Below are positions 34,756-46,335 of a DNA stretch of 64,000 nt, piece by piece. The DNA lies in NCBI GenBank assembly GCA_958510825.1, contig OY294048.1:35057026-35121025 (forward strand), given 5' to 3'. The notes beneath the pieces are model-generated. The model was not told where the DNA came from. It saw only the letters and a program-made list of their open reading frames with translations, and did no database searches. This DNA comes from Brachypterus glaber (Eukaryota > Arthropoda > Insecta > Coleoptera > Kateretidae). Position 1 is the first letter of the stretch. Each line of letters starts with the position of its first letter. The translations under genes and the position numbers were made by a program.

Positions 34756-35161
34756 CATAATAAAAAAAGTCCAAAAGTGTGAGAATAAAATGATTTATTT
34801 AACAATATGGCAACAAATTAAACACATTCATTCGCGTGCAATAATTTAGAAATAAATTGGTTAATTAAAACATTTTTTTAAAGCATTCATACAAATCATA
34901 ATTTGCAATAATACATGCTTAAAAAATGTAGAAGAAAATATATCATACCTTGCATTTCTAAAATTTTTTATTGGGCAGTGTTTTGTTCCTATTTTAATGT
35001 TTAGAACGTGAAGTTATCTCTTTAATTGCGTAAGAGTAAAGAGTTTAGAATTTTCCAAAATCGCCAAAAAACCTATTAGGCAAGAAATTCTTGGACACAA
35101 ATGTGTTTCTTAAAAAAATAAGTAACTTTAAAAATGCCAAAATTTAAAAATATGAAAAAAA

Positions 35162-35162
<1 letters not shown>
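34756..35162. other. AT-rich stretch, nothing recognised
   Basis: No gene or repeat structure is seen. Confidence 0.4.
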
Positions 35163-35222
<60 letters not shown>

Positions 35223-35238
35223 CTCTCTCTCACTCTCT
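35163..35238. repeat. (CT)n microsatellite
   Basis: About 36 CT units with two interruptions at the right end. The Ser-Leu open frame through it is an artefact. Confidence 0.95.
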
Positions 35239-35339
35239 GGCAAAACAAAAATGCACGAGGCACATCATAAAAGATGGCGAATTCGCTGCACTGGATGTGC
35301 CAAGAAGGCTACACCAGTCCCTTTCAAAGGCCACGCTGT

Positions 35340-35650
35340 AACTGGAAAAAAGTTCCTTTAAAGGTTAGTCCGAAAATTAGCCCTAAGGGAGTTACGGCCC
35401 TTCGAAAATGGACAAACTGAATGGGGAACAAAAAAAGCACCAATAACATTTTAATGCTGCAGGGTGATTCTTCGTTTAAAACAATTCTTCACCGAAACAC
35501 CCAAAATTATTAAAAGAGTAATAAAGTAACATTTTTGGTGGCACAAAATGTTTCTTTCTCTTAATTGCATTTTTTTAAACGGTTACTCCTATAGTGGTAC
35601 ACTATATGACATTTTTTATGTATTTTAACTCAACTATATTTTTTACAATA
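35340..35650 (+). repeat. MITE family B, partial copy
   Basis: Carries the subterminal AAAGGTTAGTCCGAAAATTA block and the interior (TGCAGGGTGATTCTTCGTTT, GGTGGCACAAAATGTTTCT) seen in the complete copies at 38788 and 51271, but no ends. Confidence 0.7.
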
Positions 35651-37545
35651 AAACTAAAACATAAAACTAGGCGTGTGAAAAGTTTTTAAATAAATATTTT
35701 AATTAGCAAAAATATGTTTATATGCATATCGGACAGAGTAAAATATTGGAAAACAAAAACTTGCCCAAAGCTATTATCTTCCCAAAAAGTAAAAATGCTA
35801 ACAGATATTAGTTGGCTTGCGATTGCCTTCGTTGTTTAATTAGAAAGGTCATCTTTTTGTTAGACATTTTGTTGATTTAAGCCATTGGTGAATATACCGA
35901 GCTGAAGATGACCAAACGAGGTCGAAACAGTACTGTTCTGTTTCCACTTCTTTACTCTGTCAGATACGGCACTAAAAATATTTTGGGCAATTCAGTTACG
36001 GACACTAAAAATATTTATTTAAAAACCTTTAACACGCCTAGTTTTGTACATATTATGTTTCAATCAAAATTAAAGACATCAAAAATGGTAGTTTTCTTTT
36101 TAACTATACCAAGAGAGATATTGACAAGAATAAAACGCAACATGTTAAGAATGAATGATACTCTGCAGAAAAGCATATTCAGTGGAGCTAAGATTACAAA
36201 TTTACTCTACAGCCTGTTACAAACTTAAGGAATTAAATACACGTTTTTATTTTCCTGTATATTTCAACATGTAAACTCTTTGTTCTGTAATTGAATAAAA
36301 TTAGTTAGAATCAAATATTCATCTTCATTTTGAAAAAAAAAACATTAAAATCGGACTATAGAACAAAAAGTTATTATAGATTTAATATGATCAAATTTAT
36401 TGTTGTCCTGAATATAAAAATAAAAAGTCGGTGCGTGTATGTAATGCATACATTAATGTTACATATATTCATAAAACATGAGAAGTTCTTATCCCACTGT
36501 TTTCCACGCCTGGACCGAAGTTGTAATAAATATACAGACCATTACCCTATTAACCATTAACTATTTAATTTATTAATTTCTATCAGTTCGTTATTTAACG
36601 ATTATATTATAATATTTTAATATTAAAAATTTGTTGAGCTTTTATTTCTTTTAATAAAAATGCATTTCATATTATAATTTTAAAACATTCTTACTAAGAA
36701 ATCAGTCAGTCTAAAACTTTTAATAAAAATTAAATGCAAATTACATAGATGATGGCAGTTTTCTGTTTTACCTACCCTAATAAATAAGATGACTGAACTG
36801 TTGTATGATGATTGTATGATGATAATAAAGTTTATTAAATAAACTCACCTATCGTAATCCATTTTGGCTTTAGAACCCTAACGTGAATATTACAGTATTA
36901 AGTGGTATTTTTTTATTAAGAAGGATTATTCTAAATGGTGACTCGTGGGCTATTATCAAATATTTTTTATTTTTTTTTTGTGTAATGTTAAACGAAACTC
37001 AAATTTTTTTTTTCGCTTTGCTCATTAAAATAGATGAAATGGTTTGTGGTAAACCTGAAAAGAACTAAAATATAAAGTATTATAGCTAATAATACTAGTA
37101 TTGTTTTCTTAATTTTAATTCAAAAATTAATAAGGTACCTAAATTATTTTTAAATAAAAATAGTTGTGAATAAAATATATTTTATTCACTGGTCTTGGCA
37201 CTCCATGCTTCGACCATTTTTAAAGGTTTCAAAAAAGTACTATTTTCCGAAATCGACCTGTAATATACTATTTCTTCTTTTTTTTAATTGAATTTTTTCC
37301 GTGATTTGTTATGAACATAATTACATTAATTTTTTCTCTATGTATAACAATGTTATTAACATTTGTATTATTGTTGCAGTGTCGGTCCTTGACTTTGGTC
37401 ATGAAATTTCAGCGAATTTATTTACTCTTTCGCGCTAAGGTCAATTAATATAGATCAAGACAATTAAATGGTTATTGTTAATTTTTTGGGTATTAAATTT
37501 TATATAATTAGGAATTATATCATGCATACATGACATTCTAGAACT
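35651..37545. other. Non-coding stretch with one hammerhead-like motif
   Basis: A hammerhead-like but imperfect motif lies at 35902-35938. Open frames 35908-36228 and 36330-36560 show no family motif. Otherwise AT-rich sequence without recognisable features; it may be unique DNA. Confidence 0.4.
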
Positions 37546-37723
37546 TTAAACAAGCCGTGAAGATAAATTATGCTTCTATAGCAAACTCTTTACAGTAAAT
37601 AGTACATACGCGTGGTTGAACCACACTGTAAAAACTGTATGTAAAATAATGTAAAAATACATGAATTTACATAGTACGGAATAGTAAATTTACCATTCTG
37701 GACTATGCATAATTCATGAATTT

Positions 37724-37855
37724 ATGTAAAACAATGTAAAAGAATGTAAAATAATGTAAAAGAATGTAAAATAATGTAAAATAATGTAAAAGAATGTAAA
37801 AAAATGTAAAAGAATGTAAAATAATGTAAAAGAATGTAAAATAATGTAAAAAAAT
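37724..37855. repeat. 10-bp minisatellite, AATGTAAAA(G/T) units
   Basis: About 13 head-to-tail units of ATGTAAAAGA/ATGTAAAATA, slightly varied. Confidence 0.9.
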
Positions 37856-38300
37856 ATATTTACATTGATTTACATATTTTTACATAATTTTTCAATGTCG
37901 GGCTATGTTATTTAAAGACACGCGTGCGCTTTGGAAAATAACCAAGAAGGCGTCGCATCATGAGACAGACCGTTTAATATTGTTATTGTTAGACGCATGC
38001 TGCTAGATTAAAGTGTTAAAATTGTAAAAAAAGGTCAATATTATTAATGTACGATATTTAAATGCTTTATTTGTGGCCTAAAATTTACGTTCATTATAAA
38101 TTACGATCTTTATCAACCAATAGATCTTTAAAGAAAGATGTAAGCAGTTTATACTCTTAATTAAGGGTGCAAATCGTTTGGTTTATTAAATCAAATGAAC
38201 TTTACGCTACGATATTTCAAAAAAGCTTTGACACAGAGACTTGTAATTTGAAACAAAAATTTTCGAAGTAGTAATTTTTTTGTTTTAATTTCAAGTCCAA

Positions 38301-38420
38301 ACCATTCTGGACTATGTAATTTTTAGCGTTCCGATCTATGCAAAATATTACCATTCTGGACTATGTAATTTTTACCGTTCCGGTCTATGCAAAATATTAC
38401 CATTTACGGACTATGTAATT
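38301..38420. repeat. 49-bp tandem repeat
   Basis: Units start at 38301, 38350 and 38399 with ACCATTCTGGACTATGTAAT or a close variant. The third is partial. Diverged versions of the phrase also occur near 37690. Confidence 0.85.
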
Positions 38421-38787
38421 TAATGTAATTTATTTTTACCGTGCACGCGTATGTACTGTGGTTTGCTCTATAATTTTTTTGTTTACGAATAGTTTTTTTT
38501 TTAATAGTTAAGAAAATTTCTATATAAAGTAATGTTTCCTGAAAATTTTAAGTTTATAAGGCTTTTTCTTCTGTTTTTAATATTTTTGAATAGTGGTGCC
38601 CACTATAACTTCTCTGTTTATAAACGGATTTTTTTTTAATTAGGGTAAAGATTTCCATCAATTAAAGTAATTTTTTCCTAAATTTTTGAGTATATCGGAC
38701 TTTTCCTTAAAAAAAATGGAAAAATTTCGCCTCCTATAACTTTTTTAATTTTAAGGGGATTTTCTAAATATGATTATTCCTCTTATA

Positions 38788-39507
38788 CAGGGTTATTCAG
38801 AAATAAGTTTGAGAAATTAAAAGGGTGATTCTACGTTAAAAAGTATGAAAAAAAGTTCCTATAAGGGTTGGTCTGGAAATGAGCCCTAAGGGAGCTGCAG
38901 CCCTTCGAAGATGGACATATTAAACCGGGGACAAAAAAAAAACACCAATAAAATTTTAATGCTACAGGGCGATTCTTCATTTAAAACTAAGCAAAAAAGT
39001 ATTCTTCACCAAAATACCTAAATTTAATATTAAAGGAGATATATCCTTTTAAAAAGTAACATTTTTGTTGGCACAAAATGTTACTCTTAATTGCATTTTT
39101 TTAACGGTTGTTCCTACAGTGTTACACTATATGACATTTTTTATGTATTTTTACTGAAGAAATCTATATTTATTACAAAAAATCCAAAAAAAACATACAT
39201 AAAAAAGTTTGTGGTAAAAATGTGTTAATCCTCACATATTTTGTCCGTGTAGGAACGCCTCTGGATAAATTCAAACAAAAATAAATTAACATAAACTTAT
39301 TGCCCTTATTAATACTAGTATACATGCAAAAGCTCATCATACTAGCTTAAAGGGTACAAGAGTTATTAATTAAAAAATTTATTTTTGTTACAATTTTAAA
39401 GAGCCGTAGCTCCCTTATGACTCATTTACAGACTAACATTTATAGGAACTTTTTTTCATATTTTTTAACGTAGAATCACCTCTCAAACTTATTTCTTAAT
39501 AACCCTG
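38788..39507. mobile_element. MITE family B, complete copy (720 bp)
   Basis: Ends CAGGGTTATTCAGAAATAAG and its complement, flanked by TA on both sides. Removing it restores CTCTTATAACTTGATTTTTC of Rep-A, which confirms the insertion. Subterminal GGTTGGTCTGGAAATGAGCC pairs with its counterpart at about 39420. Non-coding. Confidence 0.85.
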
Positions 39508-39623
39508 TATAACTTGATTTTTCCTAAAAATTTGCAACCGATCAGACATTTCGTTCTTGAGTTATCGTGTTAACATGACACACAGACAGACGACCAGACA
39601 GAAATGTTTACGACCTATTTTTG

Positions 39624-39900
39624 ATTTCGCTAAATTAAAATTTCAGGTATACTCTACAAGAAAAACGTACAAACACCCTAAAAGGGTTGGCCCTTTTCGG
39701 GAAAATGACCATATTCCGTTGGGAGCTACCTCTAATAGATTTGAAATATTAAGTTTCAGAAATATTCCAATATGGACGTCATAGGACCGCCATGTTGTTT
39801 TTATGAAAAATGGCTCCTGTGGCGCCATCTTTAATGCAAATATCGACTTGTAATTTATCAATTAAAAGAGATTTTAAAGACAAAATGATCAAAATTTGCG
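39624..39900. other. Non-coding stretch before family Q end
   Basis: Somewhat less AT-rich. Open frames on both strands (39557-39784, 39643-39861) overlap and show no domain. Confidence 0.35.
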
Positions 39901-39923
39901 TTACGTAATACTGGAAAGTTCCC
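39882..39923 (-). repeat. Family Q terminus, right partner
   Basis: On the minus strand it reads GGGAACTTTCCAGTATTACG and continues as the 32483 end does (TAACGCAAATTTTGATCATT). Confidence 0.55.
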
Positions 39924-40679
39924 TTAGATTTTGTATATGTTATATGCATATACAATCATGTACATAGTTAGTTATAGTCCATCTAGTCATGCGTGATAGT
40001 AAGGGACGTGGCCCGTTTCACACAACAGAGCGCTTGAAAATCTGCATGCATGCATGAAGATAAAGAAGAATGCATAAATCGTAGTGTTTCAAAAATATAA
40101 CAGATGTCGGTACTGTTTTCCTGCGTATTTTACCTAAGTTGTCATTGTAATCTAAAAAATTTGAAGCTTTGCTTGTTTTCAATATCATTTGCGTTTTACA
40201 ATATTATATAAATATGTATAATATGTTATATATAAATAAGTATAATATGTTATAATATTTATATATTATATAAATATGTATAATATGTAAGTGTATGAAG
40301 AATAAACCGCAAAAGAACCCTTTTCAATAGTTTTAACGACTAGTCTAAAAGGTACGTGTTTTTAACCAATCATATGGCCTAAAAATCGCGAGAATTTTTA
40401 AACTACTTACGTATTTACCTTAGATGAAAAGTTCTCGCGTGACCAGTGTGAGTTTTATCACTCTGTATTATGCAGTATCATAATAATAATAGTAATTAAT
40501 AAAAGTATTATTTTCAACAAATTTACTTCCTTATTAAAAGGTTTAATTTTTACATGGAACATTTAATTCTTTAACAGAAAAACTGGCATAATCCTTTTCC
40601 TGGTATTCTTTTGCACTAATACTTCTGGTTATAAAGAACTCACCAGGGCCGTAGCTAGAGCGTCCCCTCCACCCATCTT
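39924..40679. other. Non-coding stretch
   Basis: Contains AT-rich tandem wording (ATAAATATGTATAATATGT, about 40205-40290). No gene is seen. Confidence 0.4.
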
Positions 40680-41245
40680 GAAAACGAAATAATCCGATCG
40701 ACTCCAAATTTTCAGGAAAAATTAAGTTCTATGAGGGGAAGATCCCTATTGTTTTTCAAAGTAATCCCCCAAAAACCAAAAACGTTATGGGGGGTATCTA
40801 TATAACCTAAAAAAGCCGGTGCTTGTGAGATAAATGTAGACTTTAAGCGACAAGGGTCGACGTGTTTTCAAAAAACATTTATGTTAAAGGTCTCTGTTTT
40901 TGAAAGTAATCCCCGTAAAAACAAAAAAGCTGAAAGAAAATTCTGATTAACGTAACGTTTTTTGAGAAAAATTACTGTTATTATAAGGATCAATTCTACG
41001 AAAACAAAAAAAAAAAAAATTTTAATTTTTTTTATGTTTTTATTTTTCTCAAAAAGATAATTTAATAAAAAAAATGAAAAAATAAAAAGTTTTTTTTTTA
41101 TTCTTTTTTTTTTCAATAATTTTTCGTTTTTTAAAAAAGATCTTTTTTGAATGTAATTTTTTTTGTTTTTTTCTTATTATTTTTATATACCATTTACTGT
41201 GAATAATATATAATGGAATGCGTTCACGTTCACGGCTTGTTTTTA
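40680..41245 (-). repeat. Rep-A copy, reverse orientation, hairpin end missing
   Basis: Runs from ATAATCCGATCGACTCCAAA through two CAAAGTAATCCCCCAAAAAC-type segments and A/T low-complexity sequence to the terminus (ACTGTGAATAATATATAATG ... CACGGCTTG). Confidence 0.7.
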
Positions 41246-41517
41246 TTTAAGGTGTAAAGAGTACAAATTGAATCGAGAAAATCCAAGGAAATCTCATTTT
41301 TACCAAACGTGGGACTTTGTTTAGGTAATTTTTGAGATATTCCTAGATAATCTTAAAGGAAATTCCGAAGTATCTTAAGGGATGACCTTCTAGAAGGTGT
41401 ATACATTTTTTTAGCCGTTTACGCTTCGTTTTTATTTGTGTATTATATCCATATAATATAATAATAATTTTACTAAATGTAAATAAAATTCTCCGATATA
41501 TCGGATATATCGATATA

Positions 41518-42095
41518 CAGCCTGTTCCAGAACTCGCGTACATTAATTTGAGGGTATATTAAAAACCCTCTGGAAAATATGAAAAAAAAAATTTCAAAAA
41601 AAAATCCATCTTCAATACTAATTAAAAAGGAAGCTATTTAATCTGACCAATCCTGTTGCTGATGTTAAATTACCTACAAATTAGTTTTTCCCTACTTTGG
41701 TTTGGACTTGCAATTGTTGACACGTGCATTGTTTGAGACTTTCAACTTTAGAATCTTTTTAGGTAATTATATTTTGACAAAACCGACAGAGGCTATCAAA
41801 TATTCTATTTTTATAGGGTCACTACATCCGTCGGTGATTTTTTTGACATTACTAAATATTTATGTCACATTAATCACCATGTCAATCTACAAAATATGTA
41901 CCTAATTAAATTTGCTTCCATAGCTACAAATTCAACTTTTAAAGGTAATTTAACACCAGCAACAGTATTGGTCCATTTAAAGCGTTCTTATTTTTGAATT
42001 GAATGAACATGGATTTTTTTTACATTTTTTTCATATTTTCCAGAAGGTTTTTAATATACCCTTAAATTTCTGTACGTGAGTTCTGGAACAGGCTG
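41518..42095. mobile_element. TA-flanked MITE, CAGCCTGTTCC ends (578 bp)
   Basis: Ends CAGCCTGTTCCAGAACTCGC and its diverged complement (GTGAGTTCTGGAACAGGCTG), bordered by TA. The arms extend about 150 nt (AGGGTATATTAAAAACC, GCTGATGTTAAATTACCT and counterparts). The open frame 41702-41905 is not recognisable. Confidence 0.8.
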
Positions 42096-42597
42096 TATAG
42101 ATAGATAATATAGATATATAATAAAATAATCAGTTCACATTGCACTTTGTAAGGTCGTGATCCTATACAAATATGTATACTCTTTACAGATCTATCTGTA
42201 AAATACGATGGTTTTCAAATTTCCAAAATTCTAAAACATAACTCTACACTCTAATGGCGCCGAGTGCCGAAACCATTTATAAATAGAGGAAAAATGCCAT
42301 TTTTCGGGAGACTTGTATACCATTTTATTCGCAACTGTTTTTATTTAAAAATAAAGTATAATCCGTGCCTGAATTAGACTTTTTGGACAAAAAGTTTTCA
42401 AAAAAATCTAAAAATCGAAGGAACACTCCGCACACCCCGGCATAAATATTTCCCACCCTAAAGTGTCTTCACCTCAGATTTTTTGACGTTTCCTCAAAAA
42501 GTCCAAACTTTTATTTGAAATATTTTGTCGTCCTTTTTTTTAATGGTAACGAAATTCATAAAAATTCATAAAAACTGAAAAAAAAAAGAAAATAAAT
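42096..42597. other. Non-coding stretch
   Basis: AT-rich. Nothing recognised. Confidence 0.4.
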
Positions 42598-43735
42598 ATT
42601 TTTTACCCTAAAACGAAGTTGAATATTTATTGTTATTGTTAAATATCAAGTTTAATAATATGTATAATAATCAAGCGAACAATAGACTTGAACTATACAG
42701 TGCGATGCAAAAGTCAGCCCCCCTGTAAACTTTTGAACCAGTTGAGATATCGACTTTAAATTTAGAACTCTTAAATAAGACAACTTAAACTATCTTTTAG
42801 CATATATTTCAGCTCTTAAAATGTAGGCAGGGGAGCATGGGGGACATTTTTTTTAAACAGAAAGGGGGTCTTGTGATACATCATTTTAAATCTTACGAAA
42901 TTTTCCACTTAACTATATATTTTTTAATTTTTTGAAACATTTTTGTTTTTTGGGTTTAAAATGGGTAGAGTAGGTTGGGATAAATGTGACACCCAGGGTA
43001 ATTGTGACATGTCCTGTTATAATTCTTCTAAACAAGTTTAGATCCAACATTTAATACTGTCAAAAACCTAATGCCAGGGTTGGATTGGATCTAAACTAGT
43101 TTAGAAGAATTATAACAGGACATGTCATAATTACCTACCTAATGCCAGGGTTGGATTGGATCTAAACTAGTTAGAAGAATTATAACAGGACATGTCACAA
43201 TTACCCTGGGTGTCAAATTTAGCCCACCCTACTGTATTTTTGTCAAAATTTCTCTAAAAAAATCAAACAATTTTTAAAAATTACTAATTTCATGATGAAA
43301 AAACATAAATTATACTTTTAAACCTATTTTAATTGACATAAATAAAAAATTACAAAAAAAACTTTAAAAATCGCATTTTTAGCACCAAAAATTGAAAATT
43401 CAAAATCTTAAAACAACTATTTTTTTTAATTAAAAAATATACAGTCCAATAGAGAATTTTATTTGCTTTAAAATGATGTATCACACGACCCCCCATTCCT
43501 TAAAAAAAATCCCCTCTCACATTTTAAGAGCTGAAAGTATAAAATATGCTAAAAGATAGTTTGTCTTATTTAAGAAGAATTTCAAGTCGATATCTCAACT
43601 CGTTCAAAAGTTAAGAGGGGGGGATGACTTTTGGACCGCACTGCATAGTTCAAGTCTATTGTTCGCTTGATTGTTATACATAATATTTTAAAATTTAGCA
43701 ATAAATATTCAACTTCGTTTTAGGGTAAAAAGATT
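42598..43735. mobile_element. Nested palindromes: outer arms, family D MITE, inner foldback
   Basis: Outer inverted arms (TACCCTAAAACGAAGTTGAA at 42604 and complement to 43735) enclose a family D element (42698-43643, ends CAGTGCGATGCAAAAGTCAG). That element encloses a third foldback (42967-43235, TGACACCCAGGGTAATTGTG arms). In the innermost part a 65-70 bp segment starting AATGCCAGGGTTGGATTGGA is tandemly duplicated (43070 and 43141). Confidence 0.75.
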
Positions 43736-44474
43736 TGTTTTCTTGTTTTTTCATTAAAAAAAGTGGTACAGGTGGTTGTTTTGATCCAAGGTGCGTTTTT
43801 CCAAAAGTAACCTGCTCAGCATTCTAGGTTATGTTTAAAAGTGAAATATGACAAAACAAATTACTCACCAATAAGCAGTGATTCAGACAGAATATAATTT
43901 AAAACAAAGAACACAATCGTCAACTTGTAAAAAAATAAACAGTAAAGTTGTTACTTTTTGAGCTAAAATATTGTATTTCTATTTTACTCGAAAACAATAG
44001 CACATGGACAACCACTCTCCCGCTTGCTTGCACTCTACTGAGTAAACATTTTCTTAGTACAGTTTTGTCCCGTAGATAGCAGCATCTGTCAAGAAACTGA
44101 ATGGTGATCCAATGTACATTGTGATCAAGGTACAACAGTCTCCCCTACTAAAAATTTCAACAATTTTAAAGAAAAAAAAATCTTAAAAAAGAAATATTTA
44201 AAAATAAATAGTTACATGGTTAAATATAGAATTTTAAGCTCCTTAAAATGACCTATCACAAGACCTCATATAAAATATTGTCCTCCACTGCCCCCTGTGG
44301 CCGCCTTTCCGAATAAAAAATTGAAATATATGGCAAATGGTAGTTTTTGTTGTGTGATATGCATATTCTAAATATAAAGTTTATATCTCATCCGATTCCA
44401 AAGTTACGGTGGGTGTATCCTTTAAAAGAATAACCCTGTATACTAAGTAAGTGAATAAGTCTTAGAATAAATAA
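43736..44474. other. Non-coding stretch
   Basis: No gene recognised. A CCCTGTATA MITE-type end occurs near 44434 without an obvious partner. Confidence 0.4.
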
Positions 44475-45323
44475 TCGCTCATATGGCACACAATATCCCT
44501 CGGTTATCCTCTCAATGTCCTTTCAATGTCGCATGTCCTGGGACATTAGTCGTGTATCCCAAGGATATCCCGAAAGGTATGTCCTGAGGATATACTGCCC
44601 GTATATCCCAAGGATATACGATGTCCTTCGTGCATCACAGGGACGTCCCGAGGGGATGTCCCGTGGATGTCCTTTCGGATGTCCCTGAGATATCCTACGA
44701 TGGCTATTCCTTTATTATTTTAAATTTACCGCATTTTTCGTGACTTTAATGGAGGATGTTATTATCGGTGTTTGTGGTCTGTTTATGTGTGTAAGTTTTT
44801 TTTACAGTTATTATTAAATATTTATAATGTGTTTTCCTCTGTTGGACAATTTCGTCAGTATTACCCACGGAAAACGGGAAATATATTTCGTAGATAAGTA
44901 AGTTACTAATTATGTACAAATCTTCCCGACAAAAGTGGCTAATAGTATTGCTTTTATTATTTTTTGTAAAACTATTAGCTTAAATTTAAATAAGTTGCAC
45001 CTAGGTGCAAGCTGCTAATAGCGATACTTCACACAAAAAAGCAATAAAAGCAATACTATTTGATAGCGACTTTTTGTCGGGGACAGGTGTAAATAATTAG
45101 TAGCTAAATTTAGGACAGGCGTACAGTATATCCTCAGGACATACTTTCGGGATATCCTTGGGATATACAGTTCGGAAGTCGATCGGCTTCCCGTTTAGTT
45201 ACAAAGTGTATCCTGAGGATGTCCTACGTATATCTATAGACAAAATCGTATATCCTGGGGATGTCGGAAATCCCAAAACGGATATTCTAGGGATATCCAT
45301 TGTATAAACCTGTGCTATCTGGG
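44475..45323. mobile_element. Palindromic-word element E2 (GGATATCC type)
   Basis: The right end, read inward, is CCCAGATAGCACAGG next to TA. The left end is diverged (CATATGGCACAC at 44479). Both outer thirds are packed with variants of GGATATCC, GGATGTCC and AGGACAT in alternating orientation. The centre is AT-rich and has a smaller inverted repeat (CTAATAGTATTGCTTTTATT near 44940 with its counterpart near 45045). No gene. Confidence 0.65.
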
Positions 45324-45447
45324 TACTAACTCCAAAATGTAATCTTGAAAATAACAAAATTGTCGTAGTTTGAAGAACAGGTTTAAAACACTGTGTAAGA
45401 AAAAAATTCAATAGCATTTTACCATTAAATTTTTACGAATTAAAATA

Positions 45448-45700
45448 CAGGATGTTTCAGAACTCAGTGAAACATTTTTAGAGGTGATTCTACATAAAAA
45501 AATATGAAACAAAGGTCCGGAAAAGAGCCCTAAGAGAGCTATGGCCCTCCTAAGGGTGCGTCTAAAAAATAGTTTTTATTTAATATCTGCTTAATCCTAT
45601 AAACAATAGTAAAGAATTTTACACATGCTTTATTGACCCTAATTCTTGCAACAACTTATTTAAGGTAAGTTATGAAAGCATTTAGTAAAAGAATTTCCTC
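45448..45700 (+). repeat. MITE family B, left part only
   Basis: CAGGATGTTTCAGAACTCAG end, then AGGTGATTCTACATAAAAAA and GGTCCGGAAAAGAGCCCTAA. No right end. Preceded by TA. Confidence 0.65.
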
Positions 45701-45720
45701 CGACTTAAGTGAACTAGTAA

Positions 45721-46310
45721 TTTGGGCCAGGGGCTGGTGCCTTATTTTTAAGTCGCAGTGAACGTGTTGAAGATATGAACGTATTTTTAGTTCTCCATAC
45801 GTCACTTTAAAAAAATAAACTTTTTAATTTTAATAAAATTAGCGATATATTAAATGAGGTCAATGTTTAGGGATAACAATAAATAAAAAAGCATTTAATC
45901 CATATTTTATTGAATTTATTTGATTGTTATTATAAATAATATTTTTAATTCATAAACTTCATGATAATTTTAATTTAAATATTTTGACGCAAATTTAAGT
46001 TTAGTAATTTAATTTTTTTTTTTCATTATCTGTTTAGTACGTTTGGGCCAGGGGCTTGTGCCTTACTTTTAAGTCGCAGTAAACGTGTTAATATGTGAGC
46101 GTATGTTTAGTTCTCCATACGTCACTTTAAAAAAATAAACTTATAAAATTAGCGATATATTAAATGAGGTCAATGTTAGCGATAACAATAAATAAAAAAA
46201 AACATTTAATCCATATTTTATTTTATTTATTTGATTGTTATTATAAATAATATTTTTAATTCATAAACTTCATGATAATTTTAATTTTAAATATTTTGAC
46301 GCAAAGAACC
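45721..46310 (+). repeat. Tandem duplication, about 321-bp unit
   Basis: Units begin at 45721 and 46042 with TTTGGGCCAGGGGCT and run in parallel through AGTTCTCCATACGTCACTTT and TTTAATTCATAAACTTCATG. Several small indels separate them, so it is not recent. No coding potential seen. Confidence 0.85.
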
Positions 46311-46335
46311 TGACACACATATAGGGGGGTTCCTG

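Larger units (their letters stand above)
37601..38457. mobile_element. TIR element U with internal minisatellites
   Basis: Ends AGTACATACGCGTG and its complement CACGCGTATGTACT. The interior holds a roughly 10-bp minisatellite (37724-37855) and a 49-bp tandem repeat (38301-38420). No gene. Confidence 0.65.
37546..39620 (+). repeat. Rep-A copy split by two insertions
   Basis: The left end CAAGCCGTGAAGATAAATTA is followed by element U (37601-38457). Rep-A then resumes (38470-38787), is split by MITE B (38788-39507), and resumes with ACTTGATTTTTCC...TCGTTCTTGAGTTATCG and a GACACACAGACAG trace. The order of segments matches the unbroken copies at 34138 and 49107. Confidence 0.65.

Noticed and set aside
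35134..35361. Ser-Leu repeat protein
   Set aside because: Translation of a (CT)n microsatellite.
41702..41905. 67-codon frame with hydrophobic residues
   Set aside because: It lies inside a MITE. AT-rich DNA readily gives such Ile/Leu/Phe-rich frames.
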